A stretch of DNA of 64,000 nucleotides from Buxus sempervirens (Eukaryota > Streptophyta > Magnoliopsida > Buxales > Buxaceae). The notes under the pieces are model-generated. The model saw only the letters and a list, made by a program, of their open reading frames with translations. It did not search any database and was not told the origin of the DNA. Below, piece by piece: positions 12,901-24,259 of this stretch. Every line of letters starts with the position of its first letter. Position 1 is the first letter of the stretch. The stretch lies in the NCBI GenBank assembly GCA_947561395.2, contig OX387186.1, positions 44,163,220 to 44,227,219 on the forward strand, given 5' to 3'. The position numbers and the translations under genes are program-made.

Positions 12901-15900
12901 CCATAAAAACTCCTACACAAGACTACTCAATAGAGTTTCTATCAATTTGTTAGTTAAATATAAAATTCTAAATGCTATATACACTAAAGCTTATTTAGAA
13001 GACATCTATCTAAATGCATTTTTTGGTGGATAATGCCACCAAAGATTTCATAACTACAGTTTGATTTAAAATGACAACACACTACCCAAAGTCCTCAGTC
13101 TTTTAGCCCCTTTGTTAGAAAACTTTTCCAAACCACCAAGGTTCAGGGTCCTTTAATTCGAGATGTACATAATGTTACTTTTTCTAAGGCAACTTCGAAT
13201 CTTATCTAATGAAAATATGATTCATCAACATCATCAGGTAGTTTCTATTATATTAAAGTCTATAAGTTTTTCACTAAAAAATTGGCAGGTATAAGCTTCA
13301 AGGATATAGTGTCTTCTAGTCCATTTGTTTCCACTAGAATAAACATTAAATCATTATAATAATATATTTATAAGTTGTAAAGAAGATATCTACTATAAGA
13401 CATATAAAAGAAGATAACCATCAATATGAATACAAAGAATAAGTGATAAATGCTTCTTTATAGACAAAAATCAAGCCACTTGATTTTTATCAGAGCTTGA
13501 AGAGAGAAAAAACTTCCCCAAACTTGTAAAAGTGCAAAGTTGAGAGATCAAAGACTTCAAGGTGTGAGTATCAACAGTCTGGGCTTCTTGTGAACTGCAT
13601 TGTCTATTACAAAATAGGGTCTTGTGGTTGGGTCAAAATTGCTGGATTAAAAAATTTTTTTTAACAGAAATCACATATAATAGATTAATAATAATAAAGG
13701 AAAGATAATACAAGGACTCCTACTGCTGAGAGTCAAAACCAACAGCAAAAAGACCCAAAAACTGAAAAACTGTAAACACAAAACCACCCCCAACAATCCT
13801 TAGCTAATCTCCCTATACCCACAATAACTGAAAATGCATATAGGAATGAGATATTCTGCACAATAGCTGGATTAATTTTTTTGCTAGTAGCAACTCATCC
13901 ATCAATGTAGTTGGCACCTTAGTGCCCTATTGTAAATGAGCCTACCATGCACATTACATATATCTGATACAAGTACTCTCTATTCTCAAAAAAAAAAAAA
14001 AGACATCAAAGTGAGATATAGAGAGTTCAAATAACACATGACAGTTAAGAACGGAACTTTGTGAGTTGGAAGGGTTTGATTGACCTCCAAAATTGGCAAA
14101 ATACAAGTTTACCCTCAAACTTCGTTTTTTATTGAGCTCAAAAAAGTTTAAAATAAAAATTTTGAACATTAAAAAAAACACAGATATATTAGCTGTTATG
14201 GGCCCCCATAACAGCTATCTAGTGTCAGAAATGTGCCAGGCTGTGTGTGCGGAGCTTGGCAGAAATATAGCAACCTAAGATGACACAGACCAAAAGCATA
14301 GGCCATGCTGTGTCATGCATGTACATGCCCCAGACGGACTGTGATACCACAGCCCACAGGCAGCAAAACCTGTTTGACATCCTTAATGCATTAGAAACAA
14401 AATAATATCCCCAGGGGAAAAAAGTTATGATTATGAAGGCATCCTTAATTTTTAAAGAGTAGGAATATAATCCAAATAACATTCACAGAAAATGGAAACC
14501 AGAGATCGAGAGAAGGAAAATGTGCTCCTGATGGCCACGATACAGACAACAAAGTGGTCCTTGAAAGCACACAGAAGGTCACTGCAAAAGACAAGCTCAT
14601 GGCAGACCATTTTACTGAAGATAGAATCAGCTCAAGTCATTCTAATAGTAACTTTCTGTTCTCATGCCCATGACATTCAAAAACTGATGAACCCACAGAG
14701 GGGGCACTAATCAACATCTAAACAATCTAGTTAGTAATTAAATTTCTTTCTACAAGCAACTGTCCACATTAAATAAATAAGACTGCCCAAAGAAAAAGTA
14801 CAGATTGAAAAGAATTATTGTTAAAAAAAAAAAACAAAGAGACGATCAAGGCATACTTACGGTCCAATTTTTCACCAACACCAAGAACTTCTTGTACATT
14901 ACGAGTCATTATTTGGTGGACTTCATAAAGTTCATCATTTAACTTTGCAAGGTTCCTCTGAGTATGAGTGTCCAGATACAATTTCCTGGTCTTCTGAATG
15001 AATGTATCTTCGAAACAGAAGATTAAAGAAAAAAAAAAAAGAAGAGCAAATAAATAAAAATAAGAAAGAAAAAAAAAAACAGAAAATAAATTGGCAGACA
15101 AAAAAAAACCAAGAAAGTGGTCTTTTGGTAGGGGTGATGTACGTGTGACTCACTAGATCTAGAGGAAAAAGAATAAAGGAGAGTGGACAGATGAAAGGCA
15201 TAAGAAAAAAGCACGGATGACATACCAAATTTGATAAATGCAAAGGGTCTGGCAGCAGTTTCAATTTGACCTCCGTAGACTCTCTCAAACTCATTCTTTA
15301 GTTCTTCAAGATATTGAAAAGCAAGCTTCTTTGGATAAGAGCGATCGCACATAGTTAAATAACATACAGAGGCTTCGATAATATAGCTAAAAATTTGAGT
15401 CAAAGTAACAATAAAATATGAAGCATAGAAAGTTGGAAAAAAATTGACAAATAGTAAGAAGGATAAATAGATGACTAAAGGGGCAAGGAAAATGGTTTGC
15501 TATAGGACAAGGGCTTCTGCTAAGCCATAAATTACATAGAGCTCATAACACCATGCTTCATAAAGGATTTCTATTGGAATATGGTGGATTTTCATAGCCC
15601 TCAAGCTGGATAATAAGGGATCCAGATATACATTTTGAATGCATATGTATTTCTAAACATTCCTAATAATTTTTTGAAACATTTTAAGCTCCATATATAT
15701 TTCTAAACATTCACAAAACAATTCAGTATGAGAAACTATCACCAGAAAATAATTATAATGTACTTTCAGTACAAGTAATCCATAAATAAAGCATTGATAT
15801 GAGAGAGTTGTTGCTCGTAAATATGTCCATTACTTCCATACATATGACAAGGAAAGTCTGAACATATGAAGATATTGAATCATCAGAGACATAAGCAATA

Positions 15901-16091
15901 GGATACTGAAAAACATTAGGGCCAGTTTCAATTGACATTCTTGAAGGCTCATTCTGGCCCTTTGACAGATTCTTGAACAAAGACTTTGCCTGATGCTTGT
16001 AGAATTCATCATCCTGATCGGAACCGCTGGCTAGACCTTCTGATAAAGGAAGGCCATCAGTAACACGAGCTATCATTGTAAGCTTCACCAT
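9981..16091 (-). CDS. SEC22: SEC22 vesicle-transport SNARE (longin family)
   Basis: SNARE of ER-Golgi traffic, acting in fusion of transport vesicles. Coding exons on the minus strand are 16091-15907, 15386-15226, 15007-14861, 10893-10817 and 10064-9981, giving 217 residues. They join in phase at GT-AG sites. The longin domain (about 1-120) starts MVKLTMIARVTDGLPL and includes VCYLTMCDRSYPKKLAFQYL. The SNARE helix (about 130-190) includes NDELYEVHQIMTRNVQEVLG. The tail anchor (about 194-214) is APVAIVIGIVILLFW, ending ARKKIW then TGA. The length equals the plant family norm. The residue aligned with the R-SNARE zero-layer arginine is valine (VLGVGEKL). An AG acceptor sits 6 bases before the ATG, so a 5' UTR intron is likely. 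Intron 3 is about 4 kb and full of repeats. Confidence 0.95.
12123..12151. repeat. 29-base G homopolymer in SEC22 intron
   Basis: An uninterrupted run of 29 G on the plus strand inside SEC22 intron 3, so 29 C in the pre-mRNA. It creates proline/glycine ORFs that are artefacts. Length may be affected by sequencing. Confidence 0.9.
12594..12630. repeat. GT microsatellite
   Basis: A (GT)n run at about 12594-12611 next to a short AT-rich patch, within SEC22 intron 3. Confidence 0.8.
12797..12928 (-). mobile_element. Short retroposon with 12-bp target duplication
   Basis: A 132-bp insert flanked by identical copies of AATAGAGTTTCT at 12785-12796 and 12929-12940. The minus strand ends in an A-rich tail (T-rich on plus at about 12797-12810). 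Direct repeats of this length plus poly(A) are the mark of LINE-machinery retroposition: a SINE or a heavily 5'-truncated LINE. The family is not identified. Confidence 0.7.
13655..13990 (-). mobile_element. Possible LINE/SINE 3' fragment in SEC22 intron
   Basis: A low-complexity stretch with A/T-rich flanks and no coding content; 13987-14001 is an A run. It looks like retroposon debris, but no target duplication was found. Tentative. Confidence 0.2.
14221..14289. repeat. 69-bp dispersed repeat, copy 1
   Basis: Identical to 19221-19289 except at one position (A at 14229, G at 19229). The unit starts AGTGTCAG and ends TGACACAGA, so it has short inverted ends (GTGTCA/TGACAC). It lies in SEC22 intron 3, just after a small palindrome at about 14190-14217 (ATAGCTGTTATGGGCC and its complement). 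Confidence 0.9.
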
Positions 16092-16344
16092 CTTCTCTCT
16101 ACAGTCTTTTTAACTCGAATAGGTTAACATAATATGATAACCAAACTTCTTTTCTGGTCAAGAAAGGAAAGAGCAAAGTCAATTACTAAGTTGAGAATCA
16201 ACAACTAAATAAGCCAAGTATGGACCAATTATCTTAATATATTTATGATATGCTAACCACCCTTCTACATTTGCATCAAGTTAATCCAAGAATGCTCATG
16301 TCCATGAACCTAAAAAGACCATAAACCTGGTGTTCATCCCATCA

Positions 16345-16440
16345 AATCAGTTCCCATCAAGGTGGGACAAAGTGGCTGCACTCAGATTTGAACCAACGGT
16401 TTAATGCTGGCAGCCTAATTCTTTTACTATAACACCACGC
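16345..16440 (-). mobile_element. tRNA-derived SINE fragment
   Basis: The minus strand reads GTGGTGTTATAGTAAAAG, then about 35 bases on GGTTCAAATC. The second is an exact Pol III box B (GGTTCRANNC) and the first is box A-like. This is the head of a plant tRNA-derived SINE. No tail or target duplication recognised. Confidence 0.5.
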
Positions 16441-16612
16441 AATGATCCAAAATGTAAGCAATTCAATAAAATAAGAATAAAAAAAAATACTCCATTGATG
16501 ATTACCATGTCATTCTAATGCCACCCACATGCACTCTTAAATGACAGAATAATGAGCCTAAAATGAACTGCAATATTTGCAACTAGAATAAAAATATTGG
16601 CACCAGAAGGAA

Positions 16613-16846
16613 ATGGAGGATGCAATCAAACAGGTCGACTCGGAGTTCATTAGCACCATTTTTTACTACTGCCAGAGACGCAAGGAGATGGAGGATAGGA
16701 TCAAACTGTGGCAGTCAGACTTCCTTACCGTCAAGGATGAAGATATGAAGCATCTGATTCTAGCTGCATACTTCTTCGATATGGATAATCAGAAGGAGGC
16801 CATTGGAAAGGATGCTGGGGAGACGACGCCGAGGGTATTCTTGTAA
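16613..16846 (+). pseudogene. SKP1-like fragment, truncated
   Basis: An open frame of 77 codons from ATG 16613. It resembles the second half of plant SKP1-like (ASK) proteins, SCF ubiquitin-ligase adaptors: IFYYCQRRKE, then LWQSDF, then LILAAYFFDM match the family pattern VIEYCKRH ... LKxWDxDF ... LILAANYL. The N-terminal BTB/POZ half and the C-terminal F-box-binding helices are missing. The frame runs into the solo LTR and its TAA stop (16844-16846) is LTR sequence. It sits at the 5' end of an insertion with a long target duplication, so a processed pseudogene is the natural reading. The SKP1 match is by eye and moderate. Confidence 0.5.
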
Positions 16847-18500
16847 TATCCTGTAATATTATCTATGTATTTTAGTGTTAATGAAATGGGCATTATAGTC
16901 TTTTGTATCTTAATTCTGTGTATTTTGATTGACCAATGATGTTATTTTATTTCAGTTTGAATTAGCGTGTGCATTGGTGAGATTTAATTAGCTGTGTATT
17001 TGGGTTCGGTGGTGTGACGCCACACCGAATCAAGAAAAGTTTATATAAACCCAAGCTGGCAGTGAGGGTTTATATGCTCGTGTGTAAAGCTAGTTGAAGA
17101 GAAAAGAAACAGAGCTCCAGAAGAGAGAAAGAAGAAGAAAGGGAAAAAGAGGTAAGGAAGTCTTAATAAATTGAATGATTGTTCAGCGGAACTGTTTGGT
17201 GTGTCTATTGCTGATACTTCATCTTTGTGTGATGGATTGTATTTCCTTAGAAATGCTTGATAATCTGTTGAAAATAGATGATAAGTGTCTTAAGTGGTTG
17301 TGTAGAATTTCTAGTTTTGAATAATTGTCGGTATTAATTGAGAAATATGCAAATGAAATTGTATATGACTGTTGAATGCGGAATTCATGTTTGTTTTCTT
17401 ATTTGTATGATTGAAATGAACGCTGTAAATCTAATCATGACTGGAAGATTTATCGTGATAACTAATTGTGTCTTATCGATTAATCATGGATGATATACGA
17501 TTAATTCTGAGAGCAAGACAGTGCTCTAGAAAGGTAATCGTGGTGGACGATTAATTGTTAGACCACTTTGTTGTATATAATTGTCATGACTTTAATTGTG
17601 TATATTTACCCTGTTATTTGATTATTACTTGAGCATGAGATAATGATGTAAAGCATGTAATTGTGATATAATTCTATAGCATATGTTGTGCTCTATGAAT
17701 TGTCAAATGATAATTAAGTTGATGATTAATTAGAATGATAACTCTCTAGTGGTCATGCATGATATTGCATCACCTAACGTAATAGGGTTTTTAGAGTGAC
17801 CTAATAGAGGGCATGGCTCTGTTTAAGGATGTCAGGATGTAACTCCCAGACCACCGTTGACGGAAGGTAAGGTAACTGGCTTCTTTATGAGGTCCTATAC
17901 CACCACCTAGTCGGAAGGAGCATGGACTATACACAAGGGCTAGAGGGAAGACCTCCACTTGCTCCATCATGTCAGACATGGACAGTATGTACGTGGGAAA
18001 TATGTCATACATGCATTGCATATTTGATTGAGATGTGTATCTTGTTATAACTGTTATCTACGATACTTAGCATGACTTGATGAAATGTGATGAGATATCT
18101 TGAATGCATTATATAATCATTATACCTGATTGTATTGATTGTATAATTGTGATTTAGTGAGATTTCCTTACTGGGCTGTGAGCTCATGATGCCATTTTAA
18201 CATTTCAGGTTAAAGATTGGCTAGTTTCACCAGTATAGCTGGGAAGAGAGAGAGGACAAGAGGAAAGACTTGTAAATTTATGTATATGAGTTTTTTACAT
18301 TTCCTGTATTATAAATATTGTGGAGAATAGTACGTGTTACTTTGTCTTTGGTGCACAACTAGTCTCCATGTTCTGCTGTATTATATTTCTATATACTCCG
18401 ATGGCCAGTTGTCTCGATGTGAGAAAGCCAGTACCTATCGAGATAGTTTGGTTACTGTTGTATCCCTGATTAACTTTAATTAATGAAAGGGGATGTGACA
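16842..18500 (+). mobile_element. Solo LTR, 1659 bp, TSD ATTCT
   Basis: Begins TGTAATATCC and ends GATGTGACA, with identical 5-bp target duplications ATTCT at 16837-16841 and 18501-18505. No internal retrotransposon domains or second LTR, so it is a solo LTR left by recombination. A TATA-like TTTATATAAAC at about 17040 supports plus orientation. The stretch TTACTGGGCTGTGAGCTCA and the later CAGGT resemble LTRs of plant Ty3/gypsy elements; the superfamily is inferred. Confidence 0.9.
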
Positions 18501-19220
18501 ATTCTACTATTCTTTAGCATTTTAGGTTTAATGGCAGAGTTCCTAAAACAGATCTTTAGCATTCAATGGCGTCCAAGGTTGTTTGTAAACTCAAATTCTT
18601 GAATTCTTTAATAAAAGCTTCAGTGACTTGGGCATAATTGAACTTCTTTCCTGTCCAAACCATAATATCAAGTTCCATAAGCTTTGAATCATTTTAGTTA
18701 AAATGCAATTGTTTTCCTCTGTTGTTAAGGAAGCATGAAATGAAATAGTGCATTGGGTCCTTCATTAGAGTTGCCAATTATTGAATAAAGTCGGAACAAA
18801 TGTTAGAATGCCAAATGTCAAATTGAACAAGTAATTTTTGTCTCTTGATTTCACTATATTTTTGTGAATGGGTCACATAAATGGGACCCATTCAATGGTT
18901 GGCATGATCTTTCTATTAATTTGCAATGTGTCAAATTTCAGGCTTCATAATCCTCCATTTTTTTTCGTTTTTTTTTTACACCAGGCAATAGGAGTTCTCT
19001 TTTCCTTTGTAAATTAATCAGTTATACTCATACTGTATAGAAGTAGTCAGGAAAACATCAAATAAGTGCATGGATATATGATCTGGATGTATAGTACAAA
19101 AACTATAAAGGACAAGGAATTTTCTACTGAAACAGAGACTTAAATATGATAAATACCTCTCCTAAATAACTTATCTTTTTTAAATTAAAAGAAAAGCAAA
19201 AAAATAATCCCAAAAATTCA

Positions 19221-19289
19221 AGTGTCAGGAATGTGCCAGGCTGTGTGTGCGGAGCTTGGCAGAAATATAGCAACCTAAGATGACACAGA
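19221..19289. repeat. 69-bp dispersed repeat, copy 2
   Basis: Second copy of the unit at 14221-14289, same orientation, one mismatch. It ends exactly where the 19-bp target duplication of the retro-insertion begins. Confidence 0.9.
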
Positions 19290-19307
19290 TTTGCAACTAG
19301 AATAAAA

Positions 19308-21774
19308 GTAGACCAAGATTATCCTACCACAGAGATTTACATTGAGCTAGAACACACATTCTAGATGCTCTTATAGCAGTAACCACTTTAGTCTAACACT
19401 CAGTACACTGATGAGATACCATACAGGAAAGAAAACTATATAAATATCACCCACTCCTATACTATATCATGCAGCCCCTGTGCAAATGAAAAGCCAATAT
19501 AATGTTATCAATCACTATCCAAGAGCAAAACCAAGAAATAGCGAACCATGAAACAACAGAATCAAATCAATGAATATAAATCAGAACCGATATTTTCCAA
19601 AAAAGATTCTATACAACTTAATGATGATAATAAAAGATGTTGTCCTTAACTACACAATATAAAAGGGGCTGTAGAAAAGAATATAAAACAGTATGCAAAA
19701 TTACAAAATATCATAAAATTAGCCAATAAAACAAATAAAAAAGCACATTAGACCAAAATTGAAGAAAATTAAGCACATTGAAAACTAAAGAATCAAAGTC
19801 CAAATGAATCCAACTAAGCTGTAAAATCAAGCAGAGTGACAAAGTTAGTCTGTATCACTCAAAAACGAGTAACCATGAAAAGAAACCAAGCAAAGTGAGA
19901 GTAAGAGAATTAAAGTCTAGGCAAGGTCACTGAAGCAACTTCATGCTCCCATAGATCTAAACACCTATATTCTCATCTGCTGAGAAATTTTTTTTTTCTG
20001 AAAAAAGAAAGAAAAACCTTAAAAAATCTGAATGACAAATTCTCAGCTTTCTTGCTCTCATCCCTAGCTCCATTTCTCCATAGAACCATCTTTTGAATGA
20101 ACTAAGGCTCATATAATTACTCAGTGAGCCAGTAATTAATCCCCATCATTTTTCAAGACTACCAACTTCTGATGCAAAAGTTAGTAGAGGATAAAGGTCA
20201 AATCCCTGTACTTGAAGAACCATTTCAAGAGATGTATTAATAGAGACCACGATTTTAAGCTAAACATGCAATATTCACACTTCTTGGATTCGAACAAAAC
20301 ACGAGCTAAGAGCTGAAATTGAAAATCTGAAAGATTAAGATAACAAGCTAAGATCAGGAACAGGAACAAAAAAAAATGAGGCTTTGGGGATGATAAGAAG
20401 GTGATTTTGGCTAGTAGCTCTAGTTTCTCCAAGGTTTTTCTCACAAAGAACCACAACAAAGGAGGATTTTTTTTGGGGGGGGGGGGGGGGGGAGGAATTG
20501 GTTACTCACGCAAGAGATCTCTAGAGACTTCTTGAATAATTTTCCTTCAGGTTGTGATTTTTGGCATAGGAGAAAGGAGGGCTTAAAAGAGAATCAATCA
20601 GAACTTCAATCAAAGGCTCAAAAGCAGTTAAATTTGAAATATATCAGTAGATGTCATGTAACTTTAATCCTACACTTCTTCAAATGGTTGTTTTATTCCC
20701 TGATGAAAATCAGTCCACTCCTTTCTGGTGGTTGAGGTTTCTCATTCCCTCCAAGAGGGTCTAAGCCTTTTGGATTTAATATTGTTATAAGAGTGAGAGG
20801 TGGCCCTGGCCCTATATGAAATTCTTCTACAAAACTGAATATAAAAGGATTCCAGCTCTTACTGAAGTTCATGTGCATCATTATTTTAGTGACATAAACT
20901 CGAGTATTTGCAGTGTCAAGCTCCAAATTAAGATATCAAAAAAGTGGGATTTGAAGCACATGGGCACAAATCTCCAAGTCCAAGCGGATTTTTGGACCAT
21001 GCATCCAAGTTACATGGACTACTGCAGGAGCCGATGTCATGAAAGCCATTTTCGAAGTCTCTCAGACTAATCAATGCATTGATGATATGGATAATATTCA
21101 TCACTACTATGGCTATCTAAAGGGTTTTCCTCATCCCAGATAATTTCACAAAGCTAGGAACCATCAAGTAAACTAGCTGTGACATATCAACTGCAAGATG
21201 AAGAGCACAATCAATTATTCCCAACACAAGTCAGTTCAGATATGACCTCCATGAGCATCATCTCAACAATAGTTACAACGGCCCCCCTGAACAAGCAGAC
21301 TCAATAACAGCAGTTTCCCCATCAAAATCAAGTCAAGTATTTGCAATGACAGCAAATACACAGTTAATTTAGATGAAAAATATCAATTCAGGAGGGGAGA
21401 GGAAAAGATTCTTCCTCCAAACCTAATTCTTTCTAAGAAAAATAACAAGACATAATTGCTCAAACTCAAATTTCACTTTTCTCCACACACAAACACACAC
21501 AACTCCCCCAGATTGACCAACCCAGGAATCAATCATTCTCCCCGAATTCATCAAACAGCAACATACAGCAGTTACAAAGAATAATCAAAACAAAATACCT
21601 TTTTCCTCTTTATTACTGGATAGCTTATCGTAGCCCCAATTAGATTAATGAGAACCAAAAGTACGATAAAAGGGCAAAATTATCACATTTCTTCAGAAGA
21701 TTTTGTTTGAACTATTATCCTACCCTTGGATTACCAAAATATAACACAATTCAACACAATGCAGGAGGATATTC
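19308..21774. other. SEC22 upstream region, possibly 5' UTR intron
   Basis: No coding region seen. Holds a T8-G18 homopolymer (20467-20492) and small chance ORFs (20181-20459, 20532-20735, 20693-21070). If the SEC22 transcript starts near 21.8 kb, as its 5' splice acceptor suggests, this would be part of a long leader intron. Confidence 0.35.
20475..20492. repeat. 18-base G homopolymer
   Basis: Run of 18 G directly after a run of 8 T. Second long G tract in this part of the window. Confidence 0.85.
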
Positions 21775-21900
21775 GAAGCGCAGAAATTAAAGCCCTAACC
21801 CTAGAAGAAAATTGATTGCGGAACAAAAGAAAAGAATTCTGGAGCACGTGACGTCAAACCTCGTTGCGAGCAAGAGAGAGCGTCAGTCTCGTCCTCGTTT
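21775..21900 (-). promoter_or_regulatory. Candidate SEC22 promoter/first exon with bZIP box
   Basis: A local rise in CpG content with plant promoter elements. 21845-21856 reads CACGTGACGTCA, a G-box (CACGTG) overlapping a palindromic ACGT box (TGACGTCA), both bZIP binding cores. 21790-21804 holds a telo-box-like AGCCCTAACCCTAG, common near plant transcription starts. A splice acceptor just before the SEC22 ATG makes an upstream leader exon likely, and this is the best candidate. Assignment to SEC22 is inference; the distance to the ATG is 5.8 kb. Confidence 0.4.
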
Positions 21901-22020
21901 GATTTGAATAATGTGCGCATTACGCACACCCACTACCTTAGTTCACAGCTTTGGTGTGCTTTTGGCGGGTGGGATTACTAAACGCAGCCTGTCATTTCTT
22001 TTTGTACTTTTTATTTTTAG

Positions 22021-22386
22021 TAAATTACAGAAACTCCCTTGAAGTATACACTAATCACACACACTTCCCTTCACATTTCAGAAATAACACTTCCCTTTTT
22101 ATTTGTTTTTATTATTTAAATGCCCTCTACTTAATCTGAAAATTACCACCCTTTATTTATTAAAAAATTAGTTCTTCTCTTTCTTTACTCCTTTTCGTAA
22201 TTCACCAAATAATTAATATGAAGGATAAATTCGTCTTTTGGTGCTTAGAGATTGATAACATTAGTCTTATTTATCACAAAACTTGGATGACAAGTTAATA
22301 GAAGGCGGTGTGTATGACCTATTTCAAAAACATGAAAGGAGGTATGTGTGATCAATGCAAACCGCAAGGGAGGTTTTGTAATTTTT
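22021..22386. mobile_element. MITE with ~65-bp inverted ends, MULE-like
   Basis: The left end TAAATTACAGAAACTCCCTT and following ~45 bases match the reverse complement of the right end (AAATTACAAAACCTCCCTTG...), including a shared ATCACACA block. The CTCCCTT end resembles widespread plant Mutator-like MITEs. No coding content. The target duplication is not clear because both flanks are T-rich. Confidence 0.7.
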
Positions 22387-22939
22387 TTTTCTTTTTTTTT
22401 TCTCCAGCCTGTCAACTAATTTAAAGTTCAACCCTCTTACGTGGTAAGCAGTTGGGGTGGGTTAAATCCAAAACCCCAATTGATCCAAACTGACTGATTT
22501 GGGTTAGTTTTAATAGGCTCGGATTTTGGTTTAAAAAAAAATTGACAATTTTTGGGTTGAAGTCATTGCTAGATCAAACTTAAGCAACAACTAACTTATG
22601 GACATATTTTTCTAAACCAAACTTTATATATGAATTCTAGCAAGCTAATTAAGTCAGATCTAAAATTAAACCAAATTAGGTTTGTTAATTTTAGAAAGAC
22701 TAGGGGAAAGGCATGCACTATTCGCATAGTAAAAAAATTAAATAAGTGTAGGCAATTAATTAGGAGATAAATGTAAAAAGAAATAAAAATTAAGGGCATT
22801 TTGGACAAAAGTGGATAGTTAGGTATGTGTAAGTAATTAATTGGGAGATAAAAGTAAATAGAAATAAAAATGAAAAAAATTTTGGACAATAGTACATAAT
22901 TATATATGTATAGTAATTGATTAGGAAATAAAAAGTAAA

Positions 22940-23900
22940 TCTATACTACTATTAAAGGCACAAACTACCTTAAGTGTTTTTTATTTTCTCATACCTAAAA
23001 TACCCTCCTCTAAAATCTTTACTTAATTTTAAAAGTAATATTTTCTTTTTTTAGAATCGTGAATCTAATAAAGTTCTACTAAATTAGGTAAACCTTGATT
23101 ATATACATATCTAGGATAAAATTTTAATTAATAAACTCCTACTGAATTAGATAAACCTTAATTATACTTATCTAAAAGACTTTTATTAAATAATAAAACC
23201 TAAATTATTGATAACAATGATTTCGTATATTTAGTTGGATAATTGTTGGAGAAGAAATAGAATTTTATTAGACTCATGTCAATAGTAAAAAGGAAAAAAA
23301 AAGGATAGTCTTGAAATTAGAAATTTCAGAATAACATCGGTAAATGTACAAAATCATATTATTAAATCATGAATTAACAATTATTATATTAAACTATAAT
23401 TTTAGCTTAATGTAAATAGAATTAACAATTATTATATTAAACTATAATTTTAGCTTAATGTAATTAAATTGTTTAATTAAAATTCTTTTAGTCAAATAGG
23501 GAATTATAAGAAATCATTATATGAAATCATGAATTAATAATTATTACATTAAACTATAATTTCTAATAATTAATTGTGAGATAGTAACAAACTATAGTTG
23601 TGTTTATTCATTAATGTTTAATTATTTAATTAATAATTAATGTTTATATTGTTTAATTAAAATTTTTAGTTAAATAAGTTGGGAATTATCATGTAAATAA
23701 TAGTGATTGTTATCTATTTTTACTTTTTTAACGATTAATATAAGGAAACATCTAATTGATGTCTATCTTGTTTAGTTAGTTGAGGTCTCTCTGTTGTTTA
23801 GTTAATTAAAGTCTCTTATTAATATTCTATTTAAAATTCTTTTAGATATGTGTAAATACAAAACCCTTAAGGTAGCTCATGCTTTTAATAGTAGTATAGA
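22940..23900. mobile_element. Element with convergent Helitron-like 5' ends
   Basis: The left end (TCTATACTACTATTAAAGGC from 22940) and the reverse complement of the right end (TCTATACTACTATTAAAAGC from 23900) agree at about 35 of 40 positions. They point towards each other, so the 961-bp unit looks like a terminal-inverted-repeat element built from two Helitron-type 5' ends. It contains a 50-bp AT-rich duplication near 23360-23460 (ATTAACAATTATTATATTAA twice). Confidence 0.55.
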
Positions 23901-24216
23901 TATAGATTCGAGAATATTTAATTCAAAAACTACTTGTCCTTATCTAAAAGAATTTTAAATAGAATATTTAATTGAATGTAAATTCAATTCCTAATATTTA
24001 TATATTATTAGTGGCCATTTATTTCAATTACTGTGTTACTTCAACTTGAGAGCAATTTATTATCAATTTACATAAGAAACATAAAAGGCAAATATACTAT
24101 TGATATTTTATTTTTTAACAACTACTATATGCAAAGTATGTGTATATAATATGTGTATGGTATATTCAATGGGTACATAGGTTATATTTAGGGTTACTTT
24201 GAATAAGTTAATTCAA

Positions 24217-24259
<43 letters not shown>

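Larger units (their letters stand above)
16594..19288 (+). mobile_element. Retro-insertion with 19-bp target duplication
   Basis: The block is flanked by identical 19-bp direct repeats starting ATTTGCAACT at 16575-16593 and 19289-19307. That length fits LINE-mediated retroposition. The block holds a SKP1-like coding fragment at its left end, the later solo LTR, about 720 bp of non-coding sequence, an A-rich stretch (19184-19220) and, at its very end, the second copy of the 69-bp repeat. Without the LTR and its duplication the original insert was about 1.03 kb. It lies upstream of the SEC22 start codon. Confidence 0.6.

Noticed and set aside
20816-21070. 84-codon ORF upstream of SEC22 as a small gene
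   Set aside because: No recognisable domain, start context or splice partners; opposite strand equally open in parts.
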